60,020 nucleotides of DNA from assembly GCA_964585925.1 (NCBI GenBank), contig CAZPFS010000011.1, positions 1 through 60,020 on the forward strand, written 5' to 3'. The translations under genes and the position numbers were made by a program. Positions 33,923-42,504 of this stretch are shown here, piece by piece (positions within the stretch are counted from its first letter, which is position 1; each line of letters opens with the position of its first letter). The notes under the pieces were generated by a model, which saw nothing but the letters and a program-made list of their open reading frames with translations, had not been told where the DNA came from and did not search any database. The DNA is from JAAZLS01 sp964585925 (GTDB taxonomy: Bacteria > Bacillota > Dethiobacteria > DTU022).

Positions 33923-34189
33923 ATGCTGAATCAAGAAAAAAAACAGGAACTGATTTCCACCCACCGCCTGCACGAGGCAGATACCGGCTCGCCGGAGGTA
34001 CAGATTGCCCTGCTCACGGAACGCATTAACCAGCTTACCGAACATTTGAAAACGCACAAAAGTGATTATCATTCTCAACGGGGGCTGCTGAGAATGGTCG
34101 GGAGAAGACGGGGTTTATTAAATTATCTGCTCAAAAATTCTCCGGAACGCTACCAGCAGATTGTGGAAAAACTAGGTTTGAGAAAGTAA
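33923..34189 (+). CDS. rpsO: 30S ribosomal protein S15
   Basis: This 88-residue primary 16S rRNA binder has the family motifs HEADTGSPEVQIALLTERI, LKTHKSDYHSQRGL and RRRGLLNYL. The SD is ACGGAGGT. It is followed by a short terminator-like hairpin and pnp, the usual pairing in bacteria. Confidence 0.97.
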   Translation: MLNQEKKQELISTHRLHEADTGSPEVQIALLTERINQLTEHLKTHKSDYHSQRGLLRMVGRRRGLLNYLLKNSPERYQQIVEKLGLRK

Positions 34190-34193
34190 CCGG

Positions 34194-34212
34194 GGGCGTA
34201 AAGCCCTTTTTT
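34194..34212 (+). terminator. Weak terminator/attenuator between rpsO and pnp
   Basis: GGGC pairs with GCCC across a five-base loop, followed by six T residues. The stem is short, so read-through into pnp is likely. Confidence 0.5.
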
Positions 34213-34253
34213 GGTCATGATTTGGCCATATCTGGAAGGAGGTATTTATTTTT

Positions 34254-36386
34254 TTGGGAAAATATGAATTACCGCTGCAAGGAAGAACATTGACCTTGGA
34301 AACAGGGGAGCTGGCCCAGCAAGCCAGCGGCGCAACCCTGGTAAAATATGGGGATACGGTGGTTCTGGTTGCAGCCACCATTTCGGATGAACCCCGGGAA
34401 GGGATAGATTTTTTTCCGCTGACCGTGGACTATGAAGAACGGCTTTACGCCGTGGGAAAGATTCCCGGCGGATTTATCAAGCGGGAAGGGCGCCCCACTG
34501 AAAAAGCCATATTGAGCGCTCGTTTGACCGACCGTCCTTTGCGCCCGTTATTTCCTAAGGGGCTTCGGAATTCGGTCCACATTGTGTCCACAGTGTTGTC
34601 GGTAGACCAGGATTGTCCTCCGGAAATATTGTCCATCATCGGCGCCTCGGCGTCTCTTTCTATTTCCAAGATTCCGTTCGCGGGGCCGCTGGGAGCAGTG
34701 GTGGTGGGGTTGATAGATGGAAAGCCGGTTGTAAACCCCACCTCGGAACAACGGCCGCTGAGCCGGCTGCATCTGGTACTGGCCGGAACAAAAGATGCGG
34801 TGATGATGGTGGAGGCCGAGGCCAAAGAGGTCGGCCCCGAGGAGATCATCGAGTGTATGGAAGCCGGCAAGCAGGAAATTGCCCGTATCGTCGGCTTGCA
34901 GGAAGAAATGGTGGCCCGGGAGGGAGCCGCAAAAATTGAGGTTCCTTCTTTTGAACCTGATCCTGAAATTGCCGGCCTGATTATTCCGGTCATGCGGGAA
35001 AAGATCCGCCTCACCATGGGCAGCCCGGATAAACTCAAACGCGAAGAGGATCTGAAGCAGATCAAACATGATCTGATGGAAGAATACCTGGAGCAATATC
35101 CTGAAAATGAACGGGATCTGGCTTTCATTTACGAACAGGTGCTAAAAGAAACCATGCGCTCCATGATCGTAGGGGAAAAAATCAGACCCGACGGGCGGCA
35201 GCCGGAGGAGATAAGAAAAATCAGCTGCCGGGTTTCCGTGCTGCCCCGTACTCACGGGTCGGCGTTGTTTACACGCGGTCAGACCCAGGTTTTAAATGTG
35301 TGCACCCTGGGAGCGCTAAGGGATATGCAGATCCTGGATGGCCTGGGGATAGAGGATTCCAAGCGGTTTATGCACCACTATAATTTTCCACCCTACAGCG
35401 TGGGTGAAACCGGATTCATGAGGGGTCCCGGCCGCCGTGAAATCGGACACGGCGCACTGGCCGAGCGTTCCCTGGAAAAAGTGGTCCCCCAAAACGATGA
35501 TTTTCCATACACCATTCGCCTGGTATCGGAGGTCCTGGAATCCAACGGCTCCACCTCCATGGCCAGCGTATGCGCCGGCTCACTGTCTTTGATGGATGCC
35601 GGGGTGCCCACTGCCAAACAGGTGGCGGGAATTGCCATGGGATTGATCAAAGAAGGGGAAGATGTGGTTATTCTCTCCGATATTCAGGGCATGGAAGACT
35701 TTCTTGGCGATATGGATTTCAAGGTGGCCGGTACCATGGAAGGGATAAACGCTTTGCAGCTTGATATCAAAATAAAAGGGATCTCTTCCGAGATACTGGC
35801 GGCGGCCCTGCAGCAGGCTTGTCGGGGATACCGCTACATTTTGAACATCATGAATGACACCCTGAGCCGACCGCGGGCGGAGCTTTCTCCCTTTGCTCCC
35901 CGGATGATTACCATGCAGATCGATATTGACAAAATCAGGGAGGTAATTGGTCCCGGCGGAAAGATGATCAACAAGATCATTGCCGAAACCGGGGTGGAAA
36001 TCGACATCGAGGATGACGGAAGAATATTCATTGCAGCTATCGATCTCGAAGCCGGCAAAAAGGCGCAGGGAATCATCGAAACACTGGTCAAGGATGTGGA
36101 ACCCGGAAAAATTTATCAGGGCCGGGTGACCAGGGTGGAAAAATACGGGGCTTTTGTTGAGGTTCTTCCGGGAAAAGAAGGCCTGGTGCACATCTCCCAT
36201 CTGGATTACCAACGGGTAGGGAAAACCGAAGATGTGGCAAATGTTGGCGACATGATTCCGGTTAAAGTGCTGGATATTGATGACAAGGGACGGATCAACC
36301 TTTCCCGCAAGGAAGCCCTGGAAAAACCGCCGGACTTCAATGAAAGTGACCGGCAACGGCCGCCTTACCGGAAACGGAAATTCTAG
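34254..36386 (+). CDS. pnp: Polyribonucleotide nucleotidyltransferase
   Basis: PNPase is the phosphorolytic 3'-5' exoribonuclease of mRNA decay. It has two RNase PH domains joined by an alpha-helical domain, then KH (VIGPGGKMINKII) and S1 (YQGRVTRVEKYGAFVEVLPGKEGLVHIS) domains; the 710 residues are full length. TTG 34254 lies about 12 bases after GGAAGGAGG. A terminator follows. Confidence 0.96.
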   Translation: MGKYELPLQGRTLTLETGELAQQASGATLVKYGDTVVLVAATISDEPREGIDFFPLTVDYEERLYAVGKIPGGFIKREGRPTEKAILSARLTDRPLRPLFPKGLRNSVHIVSTVLSVDQDCPPEILSIIGASASLSISKIPFAGPLGAVVVGLIDGKPVVNPTSEQRPLSRLHLVLAGTKDAVMMVEAEAKEVGPEEIIECMEAGKQEIARIVGLQEEMVAREGAAKIEVPSFEPDPEIAGLIIPVMREKIRLTMGSPDKLKREEDLKQIKHDLMEEYLEQYPENERDLAFIYEQVLKETMRSMIVGEKIRPDGRQPEEIRKISCRVSVLPRTHGSALFTRGQTQVLNVCTLGALRDMQILDGLGIEDSKRFMHHYNFPPYSVGETGFMRGPGRREIGHGALAERSLEKVVPQNDDFPYTIRLVSEVLESNGSTSMASVCAGSLSLMDAGVPTAKQVAGIAMGLIKEGEDVVILSDIQGMEDFLGDMDFKVAGTMEGINALQLDIKIKGISSEILAAALQQACRGYRYILNIMNDTLSRPRAELSPFAPRMITMQIDIDKIREVIGPGGKMINKIIAETGVEIDIEDDGRIFIAAIDLEAGKKAQGIIETLVKDVEPGKIYQGRVTRVEKYGAFVEVLPGKEGLVHISHLDYQRVGKTEDVANVGDMIPVKVLDIDDKGRINLSRKEALEKPPDFNESDRQRPPYRKRKF

Positions 36387-36395
36387 ACTGAAAGG

Positions 36396-36420
36396 AACCC
36401 TGGGCAACTGGGGTTTTTTT
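36396..36420 (+). terminator. Intrinsic terminator after pnp
   Basis: AACCC pairs with GGGTT around a ten-base loop and runs into a stretch of T residues, 10 bases after the pnp stop. Confidence 0.65.
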
Positions 36421-36506
36421 ATGCCTTGTTTTTGAATTTCCTGCTTTGAATAAGCGGTTTCAGTCCGGCATAAATATGGTATAAACGAATTCAAGGATGT
36501 TGAGTC

Positions 36507-37199
36507 ATGATTTTTTTCAGAAAGCCGGGAAAACTGCCCCGGTGGGCGTTGATCACCGTGCTGGCAGTGCTGTGTCCGGTGTTGACAGCCGGCCGCGTTT
36601 TTGAAACCGAACGGGGAATCTATTATGTTGAAAACAGACCCGGCCAGGTGGCGTTTACTTTTGACACCCTTTGGAGCAGCCGGGGGCTGACGCAGATTCT
36701 GGAGGTGCTCGGGCAGGAAGGAGTCAAGGCTACTTTTTTTGTTTCCGGAACCTGGCTCCGGCTTAACCCGGAGGAGGCCCAAAAAATACTGCTGGCCGGC
36801 CATGAAATAGGAAATCGCACTGTTTCCAACAGGCCCCTGCTTTATCTTGATGAAAATTCGCTGGTCCGGGAAATCAGCGATTTTAACCATCTGTCCCGGC
36901 AGATGCTGGAGTACCGGCCCCGTCTGTTCAGACCGCCCCAGGGAGAGTACAGCGGGCTTGTGCAGCGGGTAGCCCGGCAGGAAAACTGTTCTCTGGTCCT
37001 ATGGACCGTGGAATCCTATGATTGGCTGAGCGAGGATTGTGCCGAACTCTCCCGGAGGGTATTGGAAAAGGCGCGGGGCGGGGCCATAATATCTTTCCGG
37101 GTGGGAGTGCCGGCGCTGGCGGGGGCGCTGCCGGAAATTATCGCCTCCCTTCGAAATGAGGGCTATGAACTGGTAACCGTATCCAGACTTTTGCCTTGA
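36507..37199 (+). CDS. NodB-domain protein, probably catalytically inactive
   Basis: This exported or membrane-anchored protein has one N-terminal hydrophobic segment (ALITVLAVLCPVL) and a polysaccharide-deacetylase (CE4/NodB) fold: FTFDT, GVKATFFVSG, GHEIGNRTVSN, RPPQGEYSG. The second Asp of TFDDG and both His of the metal-binding H-S/T-x-x-H motif are missing (NRTVSN), so metal-dependent deacetylation is unlikely. It may be a carbohydrate-binding or sporulation factor. It is the first of three envelope genes. Confidence 0.8.
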   Translation: MIFFRKPGKLPRWALITVLAVLCPVLTAGRVFETERGIYYVENRPGQVAFTFDTLWSSRGLTQILEVLGQEGVKATFFVSGTWLRLNPEEAQKILLAGHEIGNRTVSNRPLLYLDENSLVREISDFNHLSRQMLEYRPRLFRPPQGEYSGLVQRVARQENCSLVLWTVESYDWLSEDCAELSRRVLEKARGGAIISFRVGVPALAGALPEIIASLRNEGYELVTVSRLLP

Positions 37200-37239
37200 C
37201 GGGAGCGAATTGTATAATTGAAGGAGGGGGGCGAGAGCT

Positions 37240-38244
37240 ATGGGCTGCCCAAATCGCCGCCGCCGGTTCCTGTTGATCACAGGGCTGGCGGTGTTGGCAG
37301 CGGTGCTTGGTTACCACTATTATGATCCCCTATACCGGAGTTTCAACGGGGCAAAGGCAGGGGTGCATTTTCAAGGAGAAAATATGAGCCGACTCCTGAG
37401 GGAGGAGGTGGCCCTGGTGGTAGCCGAGGCAGCCCGGGGGGAAGGAAGAGAACCGGTAAATGCCGTAATCGAACCGGAAACCGGGGCGGTTATCCCGGAG
37501 CTGAACGGAATAGAGCTGAACCAGCCGCTGACGGTGGACCGGATCATGTCCGCCCCCCGGGAAACCACTGTAAAGCCTGAATACCGGCAGGTGGAGCCGG
37601 CCCTTCGTCTGGATGATTATCCTTCACTGGTGATCTGCAAAGGAAATCCAGGCAAGCCGGCGGTGGGATTGATGATCAACGTGGCCTGGAATCTGGAGGA
37701 TTCCCTGCAATCCATTCTGGAGGTTCTCCAAACCGAAAAGGCGGGGGGAACATTTTTTGTCACCGGGCGCTGGGCCGAGAAAAATTATGACCTGATCCAC
37801 AGAATCTTTGCCGAAGGGCATGAGCTGGCCAGTCACGGATATTCCGACGCGGAGGTTTTTCCGGATTTGAGCGCCGAAGAGATGGCGGTATCTCTAAGAA
37901 AAACCAGCGAAATAATCTATGAGGTTACCGGCCAATACCCCCGTTATTTCACCCCTCATAAAGGGGAGTACAATCCCCTGACCCTGGAGGTGGTATCGCG
38001 GCACGGCATGCGCACCCTGTTATGGACGCTGGATACGGTGGACTGGATGAAGCCGGGGGTGGAAGCGATGAAAACCAGGATCATGAACGGACTTTCGCCG
38101 GGGGCGATTATTTTAATGCACCCCACCGAAAACACCGCGGTGTTTTTGGCACAAACCCTGCCGTTGATAAAACAGCAGGGGTTGAAAGTGGTGGCCATGA
38201 ACGAGCTGCTGAGCCCGGAGGTATTCTATGGTTTTGAGGACTGA
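37240..38244 (+). CDS. Second degenerate NodB-domain protein with an N-terminal extension
   Basis: An N-terminal membrane segment is followed by about 100 residues that resemble the peptidoglycan-binding-4/VanW N-terminal region (IEPETGAVIPELNGIELNQ, YRQVEPAL). A NodB fold follows (VGLMINVAWN, GGTFFVTGRWAEKN, GHELASHGYSD, FTPHKGEYN, IILMHPT). TFDDG is replaced by MINVAWN and only one histidine remains in ASHGYSD, so activity is doubtful. The SD is GGAGGGGGG. It overlaps the VanW gene by 17 bases. Confidence 0.8.
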   Translation: MGCPNRRRRFLLITGLAVLAAVLGYHYYDPLYRSFNGAKAGVHFQGENMSRLLREEVALVVAEAARGEGREPVNAVIEPETGAVIPELNGIELNQPLTVDRIMSAPRETTVKPEYRQVEPALRLDDYPSLVICKGNPGKPAVGLMINVAWNLEDSLQSILEVLQTEKAGGTFFVTGRWAEKNYDLIHRIFAEGHELASHGYSDAEVFPDLSAEEMAVSLRKTSEIIYEVTGQYPRYFTPHKGEYNPLTLEVVSRHGMRTLLWTLDTVDWMKPGVEAMKTRIMNGLSPGAIILMHPTENTAVFLAQTLPLIKQQGLKVVAMNELLSPEVFYGFED

Positions 38245-39085
38245 ACATAAAGCAGTCCTGAAATTTTGGGCCTGGCCATTGCTGGTAATAATTATTTGCC
38301 TTTTATGCTGGCAGGCGGGAGTGGTCGATCATCTGATGCGCCTGCAGGGAAAGGCCGCCCCCGGAGTGAGCGTGGAAGGGGTTTTTGTAGAAGGGCTTTC
38401 CAAACCCGAAATTGAGACCATAATAGGCAGGCTGTCAGAGAATGTATTCAGGCGTCCCCGCAATGCCTACCTGGATCCCTGGACCGATCAGGTGGTCTCC
38501 GAGGTATACGGGATTCAGGTTGACGAATCGTCTACCGTGCAAAGGGTAATGAAGGCCCCTGCCGGGAGCAGGGTGTTGTTGGATCTGGTGGAATTGGATC
38601 CGGAAATTACGGCCGGACTGTTCGCGCAGATCACCCGACCGGTGAGCTCCTACCATACCGTTTACGGCAGCGGCGGAGGGAGGAATACCAATATCGAACT
38701 TGCTGCCGCGGCTATAAACAACTACCTGTTATTTCCCGGAGAAATATTTTCATTTAACAAAGCGGTGGGCCCCAGGACCATGGAGAGAGGCTATGAGCTG
38801 GCCCCCATTATCGTGGGCAGTTCGGTGGTTCCGGGTCTGGGGGGAGGGATCTGCCAGGTTTCGTCCACTCTTTACAACGCCGTGCTGGAAGCGGAGCTGG
38901 AGGTGGTGGAACGCTACCCCCACAGCCAACCGGTGGGGTACGTCCCGCCGGGGCGGGACGCCACTGTATCAGATTATCTGGATTTCAAATTTCAGAACAA
39001 CCGGGATCGGGTGGTGATGATCAAAACGGCCTGCTGGGGCGGCCGGATCGAGGTTGAAATATTAATGCAGAGTTTGGGGGAGTGA
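38228..39085 (+). CDS. VanW-family envelope protein
   Basis: An N-terminal membrane anchor and a short extension precede a full VanW domain: NTNIELAAAAIN, FPGEIFSFNKAVGPRT, the hallmark GGGICQVSSTLYNAV, and RYPHSQPVGYV. The function of VanW domains is not settled; proximity to peptidoglycan genes is typical. Overlap with the second NodB protein, which shares a VanW-like N-terminal region, suggests that the two proteins act together at the wall. Confidence 0.88.
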   Translation: MVLRTEHKAVLKFWAWPLLVIIICLLCWQAGVVDHLMRLQGKAAPGVSVEGVFVEGLSKPEIETIIGRLSENVFRRPRNAYLDPWTDQVVSEVYGIQVDESSTVQRVMKAPAGSRVLLDLVELDPEITAGLFAQITRPVSSYHTVYGSGGGRNTNIELAAAAINNYLLFPGEIFSFNKAVGPRTMERGYELAPIIVGSSVVPGLGGGICQVSSTLYNAVLEAELEVVERYPHSQPVGYVPPGRDATVSDYLDFKFQNNRDRVVMIKTACWGGRIEVEILMQSLGE

Positions 39086-39089
39086 AGCA

Positions 39090-39542
39090 ATGAAAAACAT
39101 TACAGTACCGGTTAAAATAATGGAACATGCCCGGGATCTGCCCTTACCAGGCTACATGACCAAAGGGGCGGCGGGGATGGATCTGCCGGCAGCGGTTACC
39201 GAGACGATCATTATTCCTCCGGGAAAGGTGGAGGTTGTTCCTACCGGTCTGGCGGTGGCGGTTCCGGAGGGATATGAATTTCAAATCCGCCCCCGCAGCG
39301 GCCTGGCCGCCGGCCAGGGGATAGGGGTGTTGAATTCCCCGGGGACCATCGATTCCGATTACCGAGGCGAAATAAAGGTGATTGTAATCAATATGGGGGC
39401 GGAACCTTTTTTGATTGATCGGGGGGATCGTATTGCCCAGATTGTTCTATGCCCGGTGTTTCCAACCTGCTGGCAGGAAGTGCCGGAACTGCCTCCTACC
39501 GGCAGAGGGCAGGGGGGATTCGGTCACACCGGAACAGATTAG
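39090..39542 (+). CDS. dut: dUTP diphosphatase
   Basis: This trimeric dUTPase makes dUMP and keeps uracil out of DNA. All five motifs are visible: GAAGMDLPA, PRSGLA, GTIDSDYRGE, DRIAQIV and the P-loop-like GRGQGGFGHTG (His where Ser is usual). The 150 residues are normal. It starts four bases after the VanW gene. Confidence 0.95.
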   Translation: MKNITVPVKIMEHARDLPLPGYMTKGAAGMDLPAAVTETIIIPPGKVEVVPTGLAVAVPEGYEFQIRPRSGLAAGQGIGVLNSPGTIDSDYRGEIKVIVINMGAEPFLIDRGDRIAQIVLCPVFPTCWQEVPELPPTGRGQGGFGHTGTD

Positions 39543-39554
39543 GGGGGCTGTCGG

Positions 39555-39797
39555 TTGCGTCTAAGCGAGCTCTGGCGCAAAGAACTGGTGGATCTGAATG
39601 AGGGCAGCTTTTGGGGCCCTGCCGGAAAGGCGGATCTGGTTATTGATGAGAGCAACGGGAAAATTCATTCTCTGTTGCTCCCGGGAAATGTCGGTTTTTT
39701 TGGCCTGGGCTACAGTGAAGATATATCTATCCCCTGGCAAGCGGTAATAAAGATCGGCAAGGATGCCATCATCATCGATCTTCCTCCCAAAAAATAG
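39555..39797 (+). CDS. YlmC/YmxH-family PRC-barrel sporulation protein
   Basis: This 80-residue PRC-barrel protein (LSELWRKELVDLNEGSFWG, then DISIPWQAVIKIGKDAIII) matches the YlmC/YmxH group found in spore formers near dut and dipicolinate genes. TTG 39555 lies after a G-rich SD. Its exact role is not known. Confidence 0.85.
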   Translation: MRLSELWRKELVDLNEGSFWGPAGKADLVIDESNGKIHSLLLPGNVGFFGLGYSEDISIPWQAVIKIGKDAIIIDLPPKK

Positions 39798-40095
39798 GGG
39801 CGGAGGCTCCTTTTCACTCTGTTCCGGCAGATTTACCCGGCTCCTCCCCCCCCTGCGGATTGTTCCGCGACTTCTTGCTTCCAGTTTCCAGCGAGCGGTA
39901 GGGGGCGGAGGCTCCTTTTCACTCTGATCCTGCGGATTAGCCCAGCTCCTCCCCCCCCTGCGGATTGTTCCGACTTCTTGCTTCCAGTTTCAAGCGAGCG
40001 GTAGGGGGGCGGAGGCTCCTTTTCACTCTGTTCCGGCGGATTTGCCCGGCTCCTCCCCCCCCCTTTGGAAAAGGGGGGCCGGGGGGGATTTGCAA
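39796..40095. repeat. 105-base tandem repeat, third copy interrupted by another repeat
   Basis: Two near-identical units of about 105 bases (39796-39901 and 39901-40005) begin GGGGCGGAGGCTCC and end CAAGCGAGCGGTAG. A third begins at about 40005 and breaks off at the run of C residues around 40053, where it merges into the CCCCCCTTTGGAAAAGGGGG-type repeat also present near 5.7-6.3 kb. From 40096 to 40285 I see no gene, only the SD of the next gene and short hairpins. Confidence 0.85.
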
Positions 40096-40285
40096 ACAAT
40101 GAAATTCCTTTGATTTCCAAAAAGGAACCTCAACCGCGGGCAGTGCCGGGTAATTATTTTGTCCCGTCTCAATTTTGACGGTGGTGGCGGTGAATTTGAT
40201 GCCGCCCCGCCCTCCCCGGATATCTGTATAAAAAACAGTTATGAGGAGATATTATTCCGTAGGATCAGACCGAGGAGGATACAAA

Positions 40286-40786
40286 ATGAGCAAAATAGTG
40301 ATCGGTGTATTTCAGGATCAGGACAGTGCCGAAAATGCGATCCACGATCTGAAATCACGGGGTTTTGAGAAAGAAATTTCAATGGTGGCCCGGGATGATG
40401 AAGGCGGTGGACAGGAAGGCGGAACAGGCGGTGGAATGGGAGGCCACGATCTGACCACCGGAGGCATGACCGGAGGGGCGCTGGGAGGTCTGGCCGGGCT
40501 TTTAATGGGTGCCGGGGCGCTTTTGATACCAGGGATAGGCCCAATAATTGCCGCGGGGCCCCTAGCCGCCGGGCTCACGGGGGTGGTTACCGGAGGTGTG
40601 GCCGGGGGGCTGATTGATTTTGGTATCCCCCAGGAACGGGGAGACTTTTATGAGGAGCAGGTTCGCCAGGGCTCAATTTTGGTCACCCTTAAATCATCTT
40701 CCGAAAAGGTGGATCAGGCGGCCTCAATATTGAGGGATCACGGGGCTCACAATGTGGAAACCCATGGCCAGGACAGCGGGCATTAA
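40286..40786 (+). CDS. General stress protein (YflT/GsiB-like fold) with glycine zipper
   Basis: The protein of 166 residues has an N-terminal alpha/beta segment (KIVIGVFQDQDSAENAIHDL) and a Gly-rich central part with a hydrophobic glycine-zipper region (GGALGGLAGLLMGAGALLIP) that may enter membranes. The C-terminal segment resembles the first (GSILVTLKS, AASILRDHGA). This matches proteins annotated as general stress protein 17M-like/YflT. ATG 40286 follows GAGGAGG. No convincing stress-sigma promoter is seen. Confidence 0.75.
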   Translation: MSKIVIGVFQDQDSAENAIHDLKSRGFEKEISMVARDDEGGGQEGGTGGGMGGHDLTTGGMTGGALGGLAGLLMGAGALLIPGIGPIIAAGPLAAGLTGVVTGGVAGGLIDFGIPQERGDFYEEQVRQGSILVTLKSSSEKVDQAASILRDHGAHNVETHGQDSGH

Positions 40787-40824
40787 AAAAGGAATTTAAC
40801 GACAGGTAAAACAGTATCGACTGG

Positions 40825-40857
40825 ATTGTCGGCAGGCCTTTGGGCATTGCCGACAAT
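40825..40857 (+). terminator. Probable terminator after the stress protein gene
   Basis: ATTGTCGGCA pairs perfectly with TGCCGACAAT around a 13-base loop, followed by a short T-rich stretch (TGCTTT). The stem is strong and the T-run weak. Confidence 0.5.
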
Positions 40858-40881
40858 TGCTTTAGAGCAGTGTTTTGGTTA

Positions 40882-40909
40882 ACCAACCGGAAGGCTTCTA
40901 CATATAATA
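40882..40909 (+). promoter_or_regulatory. Possible sigma-K-like promoter of dpaAB
   Basis: CATATAATA (40901-40909) fits the mother-cell sigma-K -10 consensus CATA-N3-TA, with an ACC about 17 bases upstream as a minimal -35. In Bacillus the dpaAB operon is under sigma-K. The same bases contain TATAAT, so a sigma-A promoter cannot be excluded. Confidence 0.35.
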
Positions 40910-40933
40910 GATAAAAACCGGGAGGATGACCAG

Positions 40934-41803
40934 GTGGAACGGGATCGAAACTGGGAGGCGGTGATCATCGGCGGAGATCGGCGGGAAATAGAATTGTACC
41001 GCCTATGGAGCTGCTCCGGGAAAAAAATTAAAATGTTTGGATTTGAGCTCTCTTCCCTGATCGACCCGGCGGCAAAAGCGGGGATTGGGGATATAGGCAA
41101 GGCTTCGGTGCTGATATTTCCTTTATCAGGAATCAAAGAAGACGGCACGGTGACCGGTTTATATGCCGAAAATCCCATACAAATCAGATCCATGATCGGA
41201 AACATTGGCCCGGAGACCCTGATACTCTCCGGTGCAGTTGCTCCCCCGATTGTCCGGTTGCTGGCCGGGCACGGGAAAATTGTAAATACCGCCGCGGATC
41301 AAGAGCTGGCCGTACTCAATGCCATACCGACTGCAGAAGGCGCCATACAGAAAGCAATGGAAATGTCGGAAATTACTATTAACGGCAGCCGGGCGCTGGT
41401 AATGGGGCTGGGCAGATGCGGGACCGCCCTGGCCAAGGCGCTGCAGGGATTGGAGGCATGCGTTACCGTGCTGGTCAGGAGGCGGGAATCGGTTGCCCTG
41501 GCCGAAGAGTTGGGATTCAAGGCGGCGTTTGTAAAGCAACTGCCCGAAGCTGCTGCCGGTGTGGATTTTATATTCAATACCGTTCCCGCGCTGCTATTAA
41601 CTTCACCCATCCTTGAAAAGTTGAATAAAGATACGCTCATTTTTGATCTGGCCTCTTCTCCCGGGGGAACGGACTTCCAGGCTGCTGCCGGATTGGGGAT
41701 AACAGCTCTTTTATTGCCGGGACTTCCGGGGCGGGTTGCACCTAAAAGCTCCGGTAGATTTCTGGCGGAAGTCTACCAAACAATTATTGATCGTTACCGG
41801 TAG
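40934..41803 (+). CDS. dpaA: Dipicolinate synthase subunit A
   Basis: With DpaB this enzyme oxidises dihydrodipicolinate to dipicolinic acid, the calcium chelator of the spore core. A DpaA N-terminal domain is followed by a Rossmann NAD(P) domain (ALVMGLGRCGTALAKAL, VTVLVRRRES). The GTG start follows CGGGAGGATG. The dpaA-dpaB-dapA order links spore DPA production with the enzyme that makes its precursor. Confidence 0.94.
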   Translation: MERDRNWEAVIIGGDRREIELYRLWSCSGKKIKMFGFELSSLIDPAAKAGIGDIGKASVLIFPLSGIKEDGTVTGLYAENPIQIRSMIGNIGPETLILSGAVAPPIVRLLAGHGKIVNTAADQELAVLNAIPTAEGAIQKAMEMSEITINGSRALVMGLGRCGTALAKALQGLEACVTVLVRRRESVALAEELGFKAAFVKQLPEAAAGVDFIFNTVPALLLTSPILEKLNKDTLIFDLASSPGGTDFQAAAGLGITALLLPGLPGRVAPKSSGRFLAEVYQTIIDRYR

Positions 41804-41827
41804 AAAAAAGTAACGGGAGGAAGATGA

Positions 41828-42439
41828 ATGTCAACCCTTACCGGAAAAACCATCGGGTTGGCCCTGACCGGATCCCACTGTACTTTGGAAAATATCTTTC
41901 CTCAGGTAGAGAAGATGATTCAGTCGGGAGCAGAGATTTACCCGATCATGTCGCTGTCGGTTCAAACCACCGATACCCGGTTTGGAACCGCTGAAAAGTG
42001 GCTGGAGAGAATAAGCAAACTTACGGGCCGGCAACCCTGGAGCAGCATAGTGGAAGTGGAGCCCATTGGCCCCCGGAGGCTTTTGGATCTGCTGCTTATT
42101 GCTCCCTGTACCGGCAATACCATGGCCAAATTGGCCAACGGAGTGACGGACAGTGTGGTGCTCATGGCCGCCAAAGCTCAACTTCGAAATTTCCGGCCGG
42201 TGGTAATCGCCATATCCACCAATGACGGCCTGGGGCTGAATGCCAAAAATCTGGCTGTGCTGCTGAACACCAGGCATGTATACCTGGTGCCTTTTGGCCA
42301 GGATGATCCCCGTCAAAAGCCAAATTCCCTGGTGTTCAGGGAAGATGAGATAATCCCCACCATGTTGGAGGCTCTGCAGGGAAAACAAAAACAGCCGGTG
42401 TTGATCTGGAAGGAAAGCGGGTATATAAAAGCGAATTAG
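41828..42439 (+). CDS. dpaB: Dipicolinate synthase subunit B
   Basis: This is a flavoprotein-fold partner of DpaA (IGLALTGSHCTLENIF, LLIAPCTGNTMAKLANGVTDS) of about 203 residues. It lies 24 bases after dpaA with GGGAGGAAG as SD. The pair is confined to endospore formers and so shows the host's sporulation potential. Confidence 0.94.
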   Translation: MSTLTGKTIGLALTGSHCTLENIFPQVEKMIQSGAEIYPIMSLSVQTTDTRFGTAEKWLERISKLTGRQPWSSIVEVEPIGPRRLLDLLLIAPCTGNTMAKLANGVTDSVVLMAAKAQLRNFRPVVIAISTNDGLGLNAKNLAVLLNTRHVYLVPFGQDDPRQKPNSLVFREDEIIPTMLEALQGKQKQPVLIWKESGYIKAN

Positions 42440-42504
42440 TATTTCGTGGCCCACTGGTAGGTTTTGTTATAACCTGCTTTAACAAAGGTAGGGAGGTGCT
42501 ATTA

